Notes: generated from the sequence alone by a model not told the origin. Numbered from the stretch's first letter, positions 1 through 7,462 are shown. The stretch: 12,748 nucleotides of DNA from Treponema sp. (GCA_031279925.1 JAITHQ010000125.1:1-12748); one strand, 5' to 3'. A program made the numbers and translations.

Positions 1-114
1 AGTAAGATAGAGCCGGGCGGGGTATGCGCAGGCGGATTCCACAGGGTTTTTAGCCTGCCGCTGCCCCCACCCCGCAGGGTTTATCGCGAACTATTTTTTG
101 TGGGTCAAGTTTAG
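1..114 (+). CDS. Possible C-terminal tail of a rightward gene entering from the left edge
   Basis: Frame 1 is open from the first base to a TAG at 112-114. It gives 37 residues rich in proline and arginine and ending in ELFFVGQV. I do not recognise the protein. The stretch is too short to judge by codon use, and one reverse-strand frame is also open here. The rightward terminator at 300-337 would suit a rightward gene ending just before it, which is the main support. It may equally be plain intergenic DNA. Confidence 0.25.
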   Translation, partial: SKIEPGGVCAGGFHRVFSLPLPPPRRVYRELFFVGQV

Positions 115-159
115 AGCAAACCGCAGGGTATCTTCGTTGGATAAGAAATTTATTATACT

Positions 160-253
160 GGCCGGGGTCCATACCCCAATCCGAATACGGCAAACATCAT
201 GTTTATACTATTTACCGTTAAGCGCTGCAAGCAGCGGGGTATGGACCCCGGCC
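160..253. repeat. 18-bp perfect inverted repeat with two inner hairpins
   Basis: GGCCGGGGTCCATACCCC at 160-177 is exactly complementary to 236-253, with 58 bp between the arms. Inside are a second imperfect stem (ACGGCAAA at 187-194 against TTTACCGT at 211-218) and CGCTGC-AA-GCAGCG at 223-236, whose last base is shared with the outer arm. There is no T-run after the outer arm on either strand, so it is not a simple terminator, and I see no flanking target duplication. It could be a MITE-like palindromic element or a structured RNA 3' region. Nothing else in the window matches it. Confidence 0.6.
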
Positions 254-273
254 TTCCAATCACCCTTGCCCCA

Positions 274-330
274 GAGACTGCGAAACCGCACAAATGCTTG
301 CTGCCGCAAAATTCAAGTTTTGCGGCAGCC
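274..330. repeat. Palindromic intergenic repeat, copy A (shortest form)
   Basis: This copy starts with GAGACTGC, continues through GAAACC and GCACA blocks, and ends in the hairpin GCTGCCGCAAAA / TTTTGCGGCAGC. The same ordered blocks occur at 3257-3374 and 7535-7613 in the same orientation, with extra sequence between them. It therefore looks like a reduced member of that family. It lies just beyond the stop codon of the 938-residue OmpA-tailed gene. Confidence 0.55.
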
Positions 331-337
331 CTTTTTT
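300..337 (+). terminator. Rho-independent terminator pointing right
   Basis: A perfect 12-bp stem (300-311 with 318-329) and 6-nt loop are followed by CC and six T residues (332-337). The T-run lies on the right, so it would stop rightward transcription before it runs antisense into the leftward gene ending at 336. Read leftward, the hairpin has no U-tract after it, so it is a weak terminator for that gene. The hairpin is also the end of repeat copy A. Confidence 0.6.
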
Positions 338-3152
338 ATTTAATCAAAATAAAATCTACGCGGCGGTTCTTCCACCAGTTGTCGCGGTCTTCAAACCCAA
401 CTGCCGGGCGCGAGCCGCCCATGCCGATAAAGGACAGCCGTCCTTTTGACACACCGTAGCGGCCAAGCAGGTCAACAACGGCTCTTGCCCTGGCTTCGCT
501 TATGCGTTTAAGTTCCGGTTCCTCCCTGTCACGCGCCGGGCCCGCAGGGTGGGTTGGATTGGCATGGCCTTCAACCTGTACCTTGTAATCGCGGAACTTG
601 TTAAGGATTAGGGCTATGCGCCGCAGAATACGGGTGTTGTTGTTTACAATATCCTGGCTTAGACCTTCAAAGTCAGCATAGTTGGGCCTGAATACAATAG
701 AAGGTATCTGTATCCGCAGCCGGTCGCCCTCGCGGATAACCAGAACATCCACGCCTATTTTCCCATCCATGGAACTGGCGTTGCCCAGGCTGTCCTCCGC
801 CTTGAATGTAAAGGGATAATCAGTGGCCGACTGGACCAGTTCCCCTTTGTTGCTGCGGCCATTCCACATAAGCCGCTCGGCTGGGCTGCCCCGGCCTTCT
901 ATGCGGTAGAACACCGGATACGGAGCTTCGGGCTCCCGGATTTCCAGGCTCCACGCCGCAATGGGCGAAATATCCTTTGCGGAAAGGTTCATAACAAGAT
1001 CATCGTCAACGCCGTCGTTATCGGGGCTAAAATACTCAGGAGAAGAGTTAAACGCAAGTTCCGGCCCGGTAACGTCCACGGTAACTGTTGTGGCGGCGGT
1101 TCTTACCACATCGCCCTTGGTATAGCTTACGGTAAGCTCCGGCGTGTATATCCCTTCGCGGACGGCGCCTTGTTCATTAAAGCCATTCCACCGGACGCTT
1201 GCCGGGACTGCTTTTTCGCCGGAGAAAGACCGCCGCGTTACGCCGGTTTCATCTTTTAATTCCAGCTTCCAGCTTTCAACGCCGTCCTGCAGCGAAAGAT
1301 GGATTCCAAGGTCAACCGGATTCTCCGCCTGGCCCGGCCTGGGGGCAATGGCGGTAACGGAAGTGGTAAGGAACGCGCCGGCTACACGGGCATCAAGAAT
1401 GATATTGTTCAGTGAAGCGCTTGCGCTGTTGCCCGCCCGGTCTGTGGCGGAAACGCGGTAGCTGTAAACGCCGTCCGGGGCAACCTGCCCATTGTCGTCC
1501 CTGCCGTCCCAGACCCTTTGGCCGGGTCTTCCGCTTTCCTGGTTAAAGGCGCGCAGCCTCTCGCCCGCGGCGTTATACATTCCGCTTTCCCAGGCGATTT
1601 CTTCTGAACCGTGGGGGGTAAAGGCAATGTTGTTTCTGCCGCCTTCGGCCCTGGGGTTGAAAATTCTCTGGGCATCGGCCAGGGCTTCAATACTGATCTC
1701 AGGCGGGGTATTGTCCAGCGCCGTTTCGTAAGCGGGGCTGACGGCGGTATTGCCGCTGTCGTCCGAAGCCGTAATGGTAAAGAAATAGCTGCCGTCCGCT
1801 CCCATTTCGCCGGAATCATAAACGCCGTCCCAGCGGAACGCCGCGGGTATTTCAACCTGTTTTTTTACCGAGAAGAGCCGAAGGAAAAAATCCTGTACGC
1901 CGTTGATCTCCGGCCTTTGCTCTTTATTGTGAATTGTACGGACTATATTGCCCTCGCTGTCTTTTATTTCCATTTTCCAGCTTGTAACATAGTGGGCGTC
2001 GGTTATGCTGACGGGAAATTCCAGGTTGTCCGAATTGCCGTCATGGTTGGGCGAAAAGTACGCCGTTTCAGGATAATCAAGTTCGATAAGCGGCGGTTTT
2101 TTGTCCGCGACCCCTACCTTCCAGGTAACGCCCGCGCCCCAGGCGTTAACGCCTTCGTACAGGGGCTTAAACGCCGTGTTTATCAATAAGTCCCCGTCCG
2201 ATGGCAGCCGTCCGCCGGCAATGCGTTTGCCGCCCGAAGGAAGGATTATATCAACGCCGATTCCTATCGAAGGCAGGGACTGGAACAATTGCCAGTCGTG
2301 CAGTTCCCGCACGTTGAGTCCCGAAGCCCCCGGCCATGAAAGGGAAAGTGTAACGGCCTCGGCAACAGTGGCTTTTATCCCTGTTTTAAAGATCATGCCC
2401 GCCCGTTCATCCCAATAAAAAACCGAGGGGAAACCCAGGTCCGCCGCAACGTTCAATACAAACGGATCCCGCTTGTCCCCTTCGCCTTCAATACGGAGCA
2501 GATCAAACGAGACGCCTCCAATCGGGGTAAGCCAGGTAGGGACCCAACTAACGCCCAGGCCCCGCATGGCAACGGCCCAGGTAAAATTATGCAAAGGCCC
2601 CAGTTTGCCGGTATTATAGTGAAAGCCCAGGTCCCCGGAAAGAGTCCAGCCGTCGCCCGCGCCAAAATTCAAGCCCGCTCCCAGGGACATTCCCGGATAC
2701 ACTTCTTTTGCGGCAAAGGCATTGCCGATTATGGCGGTCTTTACCGGAAATGCATCAAAGGGGCTGGTTACCAAGTGCAGTGAACCGCCAAAAACACCGT
2801 ACCGCGTCGGGAACAGCATACCGGCGTCAAGAGCGCCAAACCCATAATACGGGCCGGTTGCCGGATCAACAAGCGCCATATAGCTGGCGTCAAATATTAT
2901 CCGCTGGGCGCTTCCCCCCTGGGCCGGGTTCAAAACGCTGGCCGGCGCTCCGCCCGTGCTGGTACTAAAACCGCCGGCCCCGGCCAAATCGGCGCTGTAC
3001 AGATCAAGAACCGCATCGGCCCCCCAGGGGGGGAATTTCGGCTCATCCGCCTGAAGCAGGGAAACCGCGCAGAGGAATACCAGTACCGGCAGCGCATGGA
3101 ACAGCGTTTGACGGCAGGGCCCCCGCTCTGAAAAAAAACCACTTGTAGACAT
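336..3152 (-). CDS. OmpA-family outer-membrane protein with four FlgD-type Ig repeats (938 aa)
   Basis: A predicted envelope protein that may link the outer membrane to the cell wall. Residues 1-36 form a signal peptide with likely cleavage after LLQA. Residues 37-350 are rich in glycine and aromatics and carry an FPPWGADAV start and a LNPAQGG motif, suggesting an outer-membrane barrel of the PorV/FadL type; this is inference. Four Ig-like repeats follow (about 353-481, 482-588, 589-694, 695-808) with WDG..D.G...DG.Y and TD.AGN signatures. Residues 813-938 are an OmpA-like domain ending in NRRVDF. Its usual GHTD motif reads GHAN (Asn865), while the Arg of the LSxxRA motif is kept (Arg888). 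I chose the start at 3152 because AAAGGAGG lies 5 nt upstream and a signal peptide follows; an in-frame ATG at 3239 adds 29 residues unlike a signal peptide. It is a paralog of the gene at 3374-7462, 221 bp upstream, and lacks four of its repeats. Confidence 0.88.
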   Translation of the reverse strand: MSTSGFFSERGPCRQTLFHALPVLVFLCAVSLLQADEPKFPPWGADAVLDLYSADLAGAGGFSTSTGGAPASVLNPAQGGSAQRIIFDASYMALVDPATGPYYGFGALDAGMLFPTRYGVFGGSLHLVTSPFDAFPVKTAIIGNAFAAKEVYPGMSLGAGLNFGAGDGWTLSGDLGFHYNTGKLGPLHNFTWAVAMRGLGVSWVPTWLTPIGGVSFDLLRIEGEGDKRDPFVLNVAADLGFPSVFYWDERAGMIFKTGIKATVAEAVTLSLSWPGASGLNVRELHDWQLFQSLPSIGIGVDIILPSGGKRIAGGRLPSDGDLLINTAFKPLYEGVNAWGAGVTWKVGVADKKPPLIELDYPETAYFSPNHDGNSDNLEFPVSITDAHYVTSWKMEIKDSEGNIVRTIHNKEQRPEINGVQDFFLRLFSVKKQVEIPAAFRWDGVYDSGEMGADGSYFFTITASDDSGNTAVSPAYETALDNTPPEISIEALADAQRIFNPRAEGGRNNIAFTPHGSEEIAWESGMYNAAGERLRAFNQESGRPGQRVWDGRDDNGQVAPDGVYSYRVSATDRAGNSASASLNNIILDARVAGAFLTTSVTAIAPRPGQAENPVDLGIHLSLQDGVESWKLELKDETGVTRRSFSGEKAVPASVRWNGFNEQGAVREGIYTPELTVSYTKGDVVRTAATTVTVDVTGPELAFNSSPEYFSPDNDGVDDDLVMNLSAKDISPIAAWSLEIREPEAPYPVFYRIEGRGSPAERLMWNGRSNKGELVQSATDYPFTFKAEDSLGNASSMDGKIGVDVLVIREGDRLRIQIPSIVFRPNYADFEGLSQDIVNNNTRILRRIALILNKFRDYKVQVEGHANPTHPAGPARDREEPELKRISEARARAVVDLLGRYGVSKGRLSFIGMGGSRPAVGFEDRDNWWKNRRVDFILIK
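729..2096 (-). repeat. Array of four FlgD-type Ig repeats within the 938-aa protein
   Basis: There are four repeats of about 105-130 residues. Only the first (FSPNHDGNSD) and last (FSPDNDGVDD) keep the acidic FSPNxDGxxD loop. The second reads FNPRAEGGRNN and the third IAPRPGQAENP. The repeats match repeats 1, 2, 7 and 8 of the longer paralog. The end of the second carries the linker found after repeat 6 of that paralog. Confidence 0.75.
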
Positions 3153-3157
3153 AGTTG

Positions 3158-3165
3158 CCTCCTTT
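3158..3165 (-). promoter_or_regulatory. Ribosome binding site that fixes the start of the 938-aa protein
   Basis: Read leftward, AAAGGAGG lies 5 nt before the ATG at 3152. This near-perfect site decides the start against the upstream in-frame ATG at 3239. I see no convincing promoter between the two paralogs, so the gene may depend partly on read-through from its upstream neighbour. Confidence 0.8.
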
Positions 3166-3212
3166 ATGTACATAAAACTGTTCCAAACCTTGACGTTTGG
3201 GAGCAGTCTGTT

Positions 3213-3254
3213 TAGTGTCTGTCCATAATGCGGACACATTAGAGGCAGACACTA
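3213..3254. repeat. Nested inverted repeat upstream of the 938-aa gene
   Basis: TAGTGTCTG at 3213-3221 pairs with CAGACACTA at 3246-3254. Inside, TGTCC (3220-3224) pairs with GGACA (3232-3236) as a competing hairpin. It lies 60 to 100 bp upstream of the start, between that gene and repeat copy B. It could be an operator, an mRNA leader structure, or a remnant of the repeat's flank. Confidence 0.45.
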
Positions 3255-3256
3255 TT

Positions 3257-3374
3257 GAGCCTGTTGCAAAACCCGGTTAGGTTTGCACAGGCCCTTGCAG
3301 TTTTCGCCCGACGGGCTACATAACTGCATTTTTCAGCGCTTGCTGTTGCAAAACTGAAGTTTTGCAACAGCCGC
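3257..3374. repeat. Palindromic intergenic repeat, copy B (longest form, three hairpins)
   Basis: The element has three stems. The first is an imperfect stem at 3259-3292 (GCCTGTTGCAAAACC against GGTTTGCACAGGC). The second is TGCAGTT / AACTGCA at 3296-3328 enclosing GCCCG-A-CGGGC at 3306-3316. The third is a perfect 13-bp stem, GCTGTTGCAAAAC (3342-3354) with GTTTTGCAACAGC (3359-3371), around a TGAA loop. The left end (CTGTTGCAAAAC) is also inverted against the right end, giving terminal inverted repeats. The last hairpin touches the TAG stop of the 1362-residue gene. No T-run follows on either strand. Confidence 0.7.
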
Positions 3375-6300
3375 TATTTGATAAGAATAAACTCTACACG
3401 GCGATTTTTCCACCAGTTGTCGCGGTCCTCGTATTTTACCACCGGCCTGGTCCCGCCCATGCCGGTCGAGGAAAGCCTGGATCGGGCAACGCCGAATTCC
3501 ACCAGCATATTAACCGTGGTTTTGGCCCGGGCTTCGCTTAAAGGCTGCAATTCATTCCGTTCTTCCCGCGTGGTCCGCGCTACGGGATTTGCGTGGCCTT
3601 CAACCTGAATCTTGTAATCGCGGAACTTGTTAAGAATTTCGGCAAGCCGCCGCAGTACCCGTACGTTGTTTCCAGCGCGATCAGGCGGTATGCCCTCAAA
3701 GTCAGCGGCGTTTTCGCGGAATACAATAGAAGGAATTTGAATCCGCAGCCGGTCGCCCTCCCGGATTACCAGTACGTCTATGCCTATCCTGCTTTCAATG
3801 GTACTGCTGTTGCCCAGCGCATCGGTTGCCGTATAGGTAACCGGGTAATCGGTGGCGGACTGTACCAGTTCCCCCTTGTTGCTCCGTCCGTCCCATTTTA
3901 CCGTTTCGGCAGGGCGGCCCCTGCCGCCGATGCGGTAGAACAGAAGGTACGGCGGCTCCGGTTCCCGTATTTCCACGCTCCACGATTCGATGGGAGAAGC
4001 GTCCTTTGCCCCCAGGCTTATAAAGAGATCATCGTCAATGCCGTCGTTGTCGGGGCTAAAGTATTGGGGGCGGTGACTAATGGAAAGTTCCGGCCCTGAA
4101 ACATCTACCAAAACGGAACTGGTTTCGGCAAAAACCGTATCGCCCTTGACGTAGCGTACCGTAAGGCTTGGGGTAAAACGCCCTTCGCGTAATTCACCGT
4201 TTTCCGCAAGGCCGTTCCATCCGATGAAATCCGGCGGGGGAGCAACTCCCCGCGCGGTCTGAACCGGGGCAAAACGCCGCAGCGTTGTTCCCTGCTCGTC
4301 CTTTAGTTCAAGGCTCCAGCTTTCGATTCCATCGGGCAGGGTGCAGATTATGCCAAAACGTACCATGTCGGTACTTTGATTCGGTTTTGGCGCAATGGCC
4401 GTTGCCGATGTGGTAAGGATCACCCTGGGAATCCGGGCGTCAAGAACGATATTGGAAATACCGTCTTTGGTACTGTTCCCCGCGGCGTCGGTTGACCTTA
4501 CGGTAAACTGATATGTTCCATCGGGGGCGCGATTCCCCGCGGCGTCGGTTCCGTCCCAGGCCACAGGCGGCGCGCCGCCAGTCCAGTTCCATGTCCGCAC
4601 AACCCCTCCCCGCGCATCGACAATCGCCGCTTCCCACTCGTCTTCCCATTCGGTGGTAACATTCAGGGGAATATCGCCCCGGCTGCCGTTAGGCGAAAAT
4701 AGCGTATAGGGCGCGGACAGTTCCACTTTTGGCGGCGTTGTATCCAGCGTAAAGGGCAGGCTGACCGCAGCCGGCTGATTCCCCTGCTCGTAGCGCAGTT
4801 CAAGACGCGCCTTGTAATTGCCGTCAGGCGCGGCGGTATTTGCGCCTGTCCTTCCGTTCCAGGTGATGGAAGCCGGCGGCGCTGTGCGCCCTTCAAATGT
4901 CCGTACAACCGAATTGGCGCTGTCCAGCACGTCAACCTTGTAGGAGATGATCCCTTCGGCAATCTGAATCTGGGGGACAAGATTAACGGTGTCCTTAACG
5001 CCGTCCCCGTTAGGCGAAAAAGCCCGCTGATCGGTGGTGATCATTACCGGGGTATCGGCGGTGCTTAGGCGGAAATGCAGCTTTTCGGAGCGTCCGCTAT
5101 TGCCCGCCTGATCGACAGCGTAAAGCTCGTAGGTGTATTCGCCGTCCGCGGCAAAAGTTCCCGCGTCGCCGTGGCCGTCCCAGGTAAGGCGGGCGGGCGG
5201 CGTCCCGGTAAACCGGAAGCTGCGCACCGGCTTCTCCCCGGGCCGGCCATTTGCCCTTCTGATGTCGCCGGTCCACACCAGTTCCGGCGAACCTTCCTGC
5301 CGTAAGATCATTTCGTCCTGGTGGCCGTCGTTATTTGGCGAGAAGGCATTGTACTCCGCCCGTACCGTTGCCCGCGGCGGGGTAATGTCAAGATTAAAAG
5401 GAGGGGAAAGCGCCTGGGAAACGTAACCGTTCCGGTAGCTTACCGAAAACTCCGCCTGATACTCTCCCTCATTCAAGACCCTTCCGGATTCGTTTTTACC
5501 GTCATAGGCAAACTGTTCCGGCACAGCCGCCGCCGCGCCGTTCTGGATTGTCCGCTGCGTCCTGCCCTGTTTATCCTTTATCTGAATCGCCCAGCCGGTG
5601 ATTCCTTCTTGAACCGGGACAGACAGGTTCATAATAACCGTATCTTTGATCCCGTCACCATTGGGGCTGAACCATGAATCCCCAATAAACACCTGCACCT
5701 TGGGCTGGATGGTACTGACAACAATATTTTCCATGGCCGCTGTGGCGGTGTTCTGCGCCCGGTCTGTCGCCCAAATCCGGTAGGTGTAAACCCCGTCGCT
5801 TACGATTATTCCCGCATCGTCTTTGCCGTCCCAATCGCGCTTGCCCGGCTGGCCGCTTTCGTTTTCAAAACCACGAATTTGAGCGCCTGAAGTATTAAAA
5901 ATCCCGCTTTCCCAGACTTCTTCGCTGGAACCGTAGGGGGTAAATGCAATGGCGTCTTTGTTGCCGTCCCCGTCGGGACTAAAGACGCGCTGGGCCTCGG
6001 CCATAGCCTCTATACTGATCTCCGGCGGGGTATTATCCAGCACTACCTCATACGTATCGCTTACAGCGGCGTTGCCGTTATCATCGGCGGCGGTAATGGC
6101 AAAGAAGTATCTGCCGTCCGGGGAAAGTTCCCCTGAATCGCCAATACCGTCCCATCCAAGATTTGGAGGCACTTCAACCTGGGTCTTTACCGCAAAGAGG
6201 CGGCTGAAAAAGTTCCGCACCCCTTGGGTTTCATGCCGCAGTTCCTTGTTCCGGTAGGTACGGACCACAGCGCCATCCTCATCTTTTACTTCCATTACCC

Positions 6301-7462
6301 AGCTTGAAACATAGCGGGCATCGGTAATACTGATGGGAAATTCAAGAAAATCCGCTTTTCCATCGTTGTTTGGAGAAAAATAAACGGTTTCAGGATAATC
6401 AACCACGATGACCGGGGGCTTTTTGTCCACAACGCCTACGGCCCAGGTAAGCCCCCCGCCCATAGCGGTAACGCCCTTATACAGGGGCTTAAAGGCGGCG
6501 TTAACCGCGATATTCCCGTCCGTGGGCAGCCTTCCGCCGGCAATCCGTTTACCGCCTGAAGGCAGCGCGATATTGATCCCAAGGCCCACCGAGGGAATGG
6601 CGGGAAACTCGCCCCCCTCGGTTAGTTCCCTGACATTCAGCCCGGAACCGCCCGGCCAGGACAGCGAAACGGTGAACGTTTCGGCAATGACGGCTTTAAG
6701 CCCCGTCTTGAAGATCATACTGGTTCTGGGAAAATAAATAACCGAAGGAAGACTCAGGTCCGCCGCCGCGTTCAGCACAAAGGGGTCCGGCTTGTCCCCC
6801 GCCCCTTCAACGCGAAGCAGATCGAAAGAGACTCCGCCTATAGGGGTGAACCAGCTTGGAGTCCAGCTTTTACCGATGCCCCGCAGCGCAAGCGCCCAGG
6901 TAAAATTATGCAGCGGCCCCAGTTTGCCGGTATTGTAGTGGAAACCGGTATCCAGCGAAACGGTCCAATCCGAGCCGAAACCGAAATTGATCCCCGCGCC
7001 CACCGACATTCCCGGATACAATTCCTTTGCCGCGCTTATATTACCCCCAAAAGTGGTTTGAACCGGGAAGGAGTCAAAGGGGCTTTGGATAAAACGCATC
7101 GATCCGCCAAAGACCCCATACCTGGTTGGAAACAGCATACCCGCTTCAATAGCATTCCCGTAGCCGCTTTCCGCTCCCAGCCCGGCAAGGCCCAGGTAGC
7201 CAATATCAAAAATAATCCGCTGGGCGCCGCCCCCCTGCGCCGGGTTTAAGGCGCTTACCGGCCCTCCCCCCTGGCTGGTACTAAAACCCCCGGAACCGGC
7301 CAGTTCTGGAGTATAGAGATCGGGAACCGCATCGGCCCCCCAGGGGGGAAACGAGGAAACGTCGGCGGCCCAAAGGTTTAGGCCGGTAACTAAAAAAAAC
7401 ATTCCGGTTAAACAAATTAAACAAAAGGCCGTTTTTCGCAGCCGCCCATTCTGTGTTCTCAT
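3374..7462 (-). CDS. OmpA-family outer-membrane protein with eight FlgD-type Ig repeats (1362 aa)
   Basis: This is the longer paralog of the gene at 336-3152, with the same domain order. The signal peptide is residues 1-33 (RLRK n-region, cleavage near WAA). A probable outer-membrane barrel spans about 34-345 (FPPWGADAV, ALNPAQGG). Eight Ig-like repeats follow from 349 to 1235. The OmpA-like domain is about 1240-1362 and ends in NRRVEF. The FSPNxDGxxD loop is present in repeats 1-5 and 8 and degenerate in 6 (FSPNGSRGD) and 7 (IAPKPNQSTD). The OmpA motif reads GHAN (Asn1292) where peptidoglycan-binding relatives have GHTD; Arg1312 is kept. The start has AAAGG about 8 nt upstream and a clear signal peptide follows. 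A likely promoter at 7649-7677 would give a leader of about 180 nt containing repeat copy C. A role as a surface-to-wall tether is inference. A secreted or adhesive role is also possible. Confidence 0.88.
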   Translation of the reverse strand: MRTQNGRLRKTAFCLICLTGMFFLVTGLNLWAADVSSFPPWGADAVPDLYTPELAGSGGFSTSQGGGPVSALNPAQGGGAQRIIFDIGYLGLAGLGAESGYGNAIEAGMLFPTRYGVFGGSMRFIQSPFDSFPVQTTFGGNISAAKELYPGMSVGAGINFGFGSDWTVSLDTGFHYNTGKLGPLHNFTWALALRGIGKSWTPSWFTPIGGVSFDLLRVEGAGDKPDPFVLNAAADLSLPSVIYFPRTSMIFKTGLKAVIAETFTVSLSWPGGSGLNVRELTEGGEFPAIPSVGLGINIALPSGGKRIAGGRLPTDGNIAVNAAFKPLYKGVTAMGGGLTWAVGVVDKKPPVIVVDYPETVYFSPNNDGKADFLEFPISITDARYVSSWVMEVKDEDGAVVRTYRNKELRHETQGVRNFFSRLFAVKTQVEVPPNLGWDGIGDSGELSPDGRYFFAITAADDNGNAAVSDTYEVVLDNTPPEISIEAMAEAQRVFSPDGDGNKDAIAFTPYGSSEEVWESGIFNTSGAQIRGFENESGQPGKRDWDGKDDAGIIVSDGVYTYRIWATDRAQNTATAAMENIVVSTIQPKVQVFIGDSWFSPNGDGIKDTVIMNLSVPVQEGITGWAIQIKDKQGRTQRTIQNGAAAAVPEQFAYDGKNESGRVLNEGEYQAEFSVSYRNGYVSQALSPPFNLDITPPRATVRAEYNAFSPNNDGHQDEMILRQEGSPELVWTGDIRRANGRPGEKPVRSFRFTGTPPARLTWDGHGDAGTFAADGEYTYELYAVDQAGNSGRSEKLHFRLSTADTPVMITTDQRAFSPNGDGVKDTVNLVPQIQIAEGIISYKVDVLDSANSVVRTFEGRTAPPASITWNGRTGANTAAPDGNYKARLELRYEQGNQPAAVSLPFTLDTTPPKVELSAPYTLFSPNGSRGDIPLNVTTEWEDEWEAAIVDARGGVVRTWNWTGGAPPVAWDGTDAAGNRAPDGTYQFTVRSTDAAGNSTKDGISNIVLDARIPRVILTTSATAIAPKPNQSTDMVRFGIICTLPDGIESWSLELKDEQGTTLRRFAPVQTARGVAPPPDFIGWNGLAENGELREGRFTPSLTVRYVKGDTVFAETSSVLVDVSGPELSISHRPQYFSPDNDGIDDDLFISLGAKDASPIESWSVEIREPEPPYLLFYRIGGRGRPAETVKWDGRSNKGELVQSATDYPVTYTATDALGNSSTIESRIGIDVLVIREGDRLRIQIPSIVFRENAADFEGIPPDRAGNNVRVLRRLAEILNKFRDYKIQVEGHANPVARTTREERNELQPLSEARAKTTVNMLVEFGVARSRLSSTGMGGTRPVVKYEDRDNWWKNRRVEFILIK
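3758..6418 (-). repeat. Array of eight FlgD-type Ig repeats within the 1362-aa protein
   Basis: Approximate residue limits are 349-477, 478-584, 585-693, 694-801, 802-907, 908-1009, 1010-1121 and 1122-1235. Each repeat carries an acidic loop near its start, a central x-W-D/N-G motif, and a D-G-x-Y strand. Most end in a TD-x-AGN turn. Repeat 1 has an extra segment of about 20 residues before its WDG motif, shared with the paralog. Repeats 3-6 have no direct counterpart in the shorter paralog. Confidence 0.8.

Noticed and set aside
98..459. Two small rightward open frames over the left intergenic region
   Set aside because: They run through the inverted repeat and the terminator into the 3' end of the leftward gene, with no ribosome binding site or recognisable protein.
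1611..2189. Long rightward open frame of 192 codons inside the shorter paralog
   Set aside because: It lies antisense to a well-supported coding region and has no recognisable domain. Antisense open frames are common in DNA of this composition.
3153..3239. N-terminal extension of the 938-aa protein from an upstream ATG
   Set aside because: The extension overlaps the nested inverted repeat, lacks a ribosome binding site and would bury the signal peptide. The ATG at 3152 has AAAGGAGG at good spacing.
3342..3371. The hairpin after the 1362-aa gene as a standard rho-independent terminator
   Set aside because: No T-run follows the stem when read leftward, so termination there cannot be claimed from sequence.
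3758..6418. FSPNxDGxxD motifs as Bacteroidetes type-B (CHU_C) type IX secretion signals
   Set aside because: The motif occurs in many internal repeats rather than once at the C-terminus, and the protein ends in an OmpA domain, so FlgD-type Ig repeats fit better.
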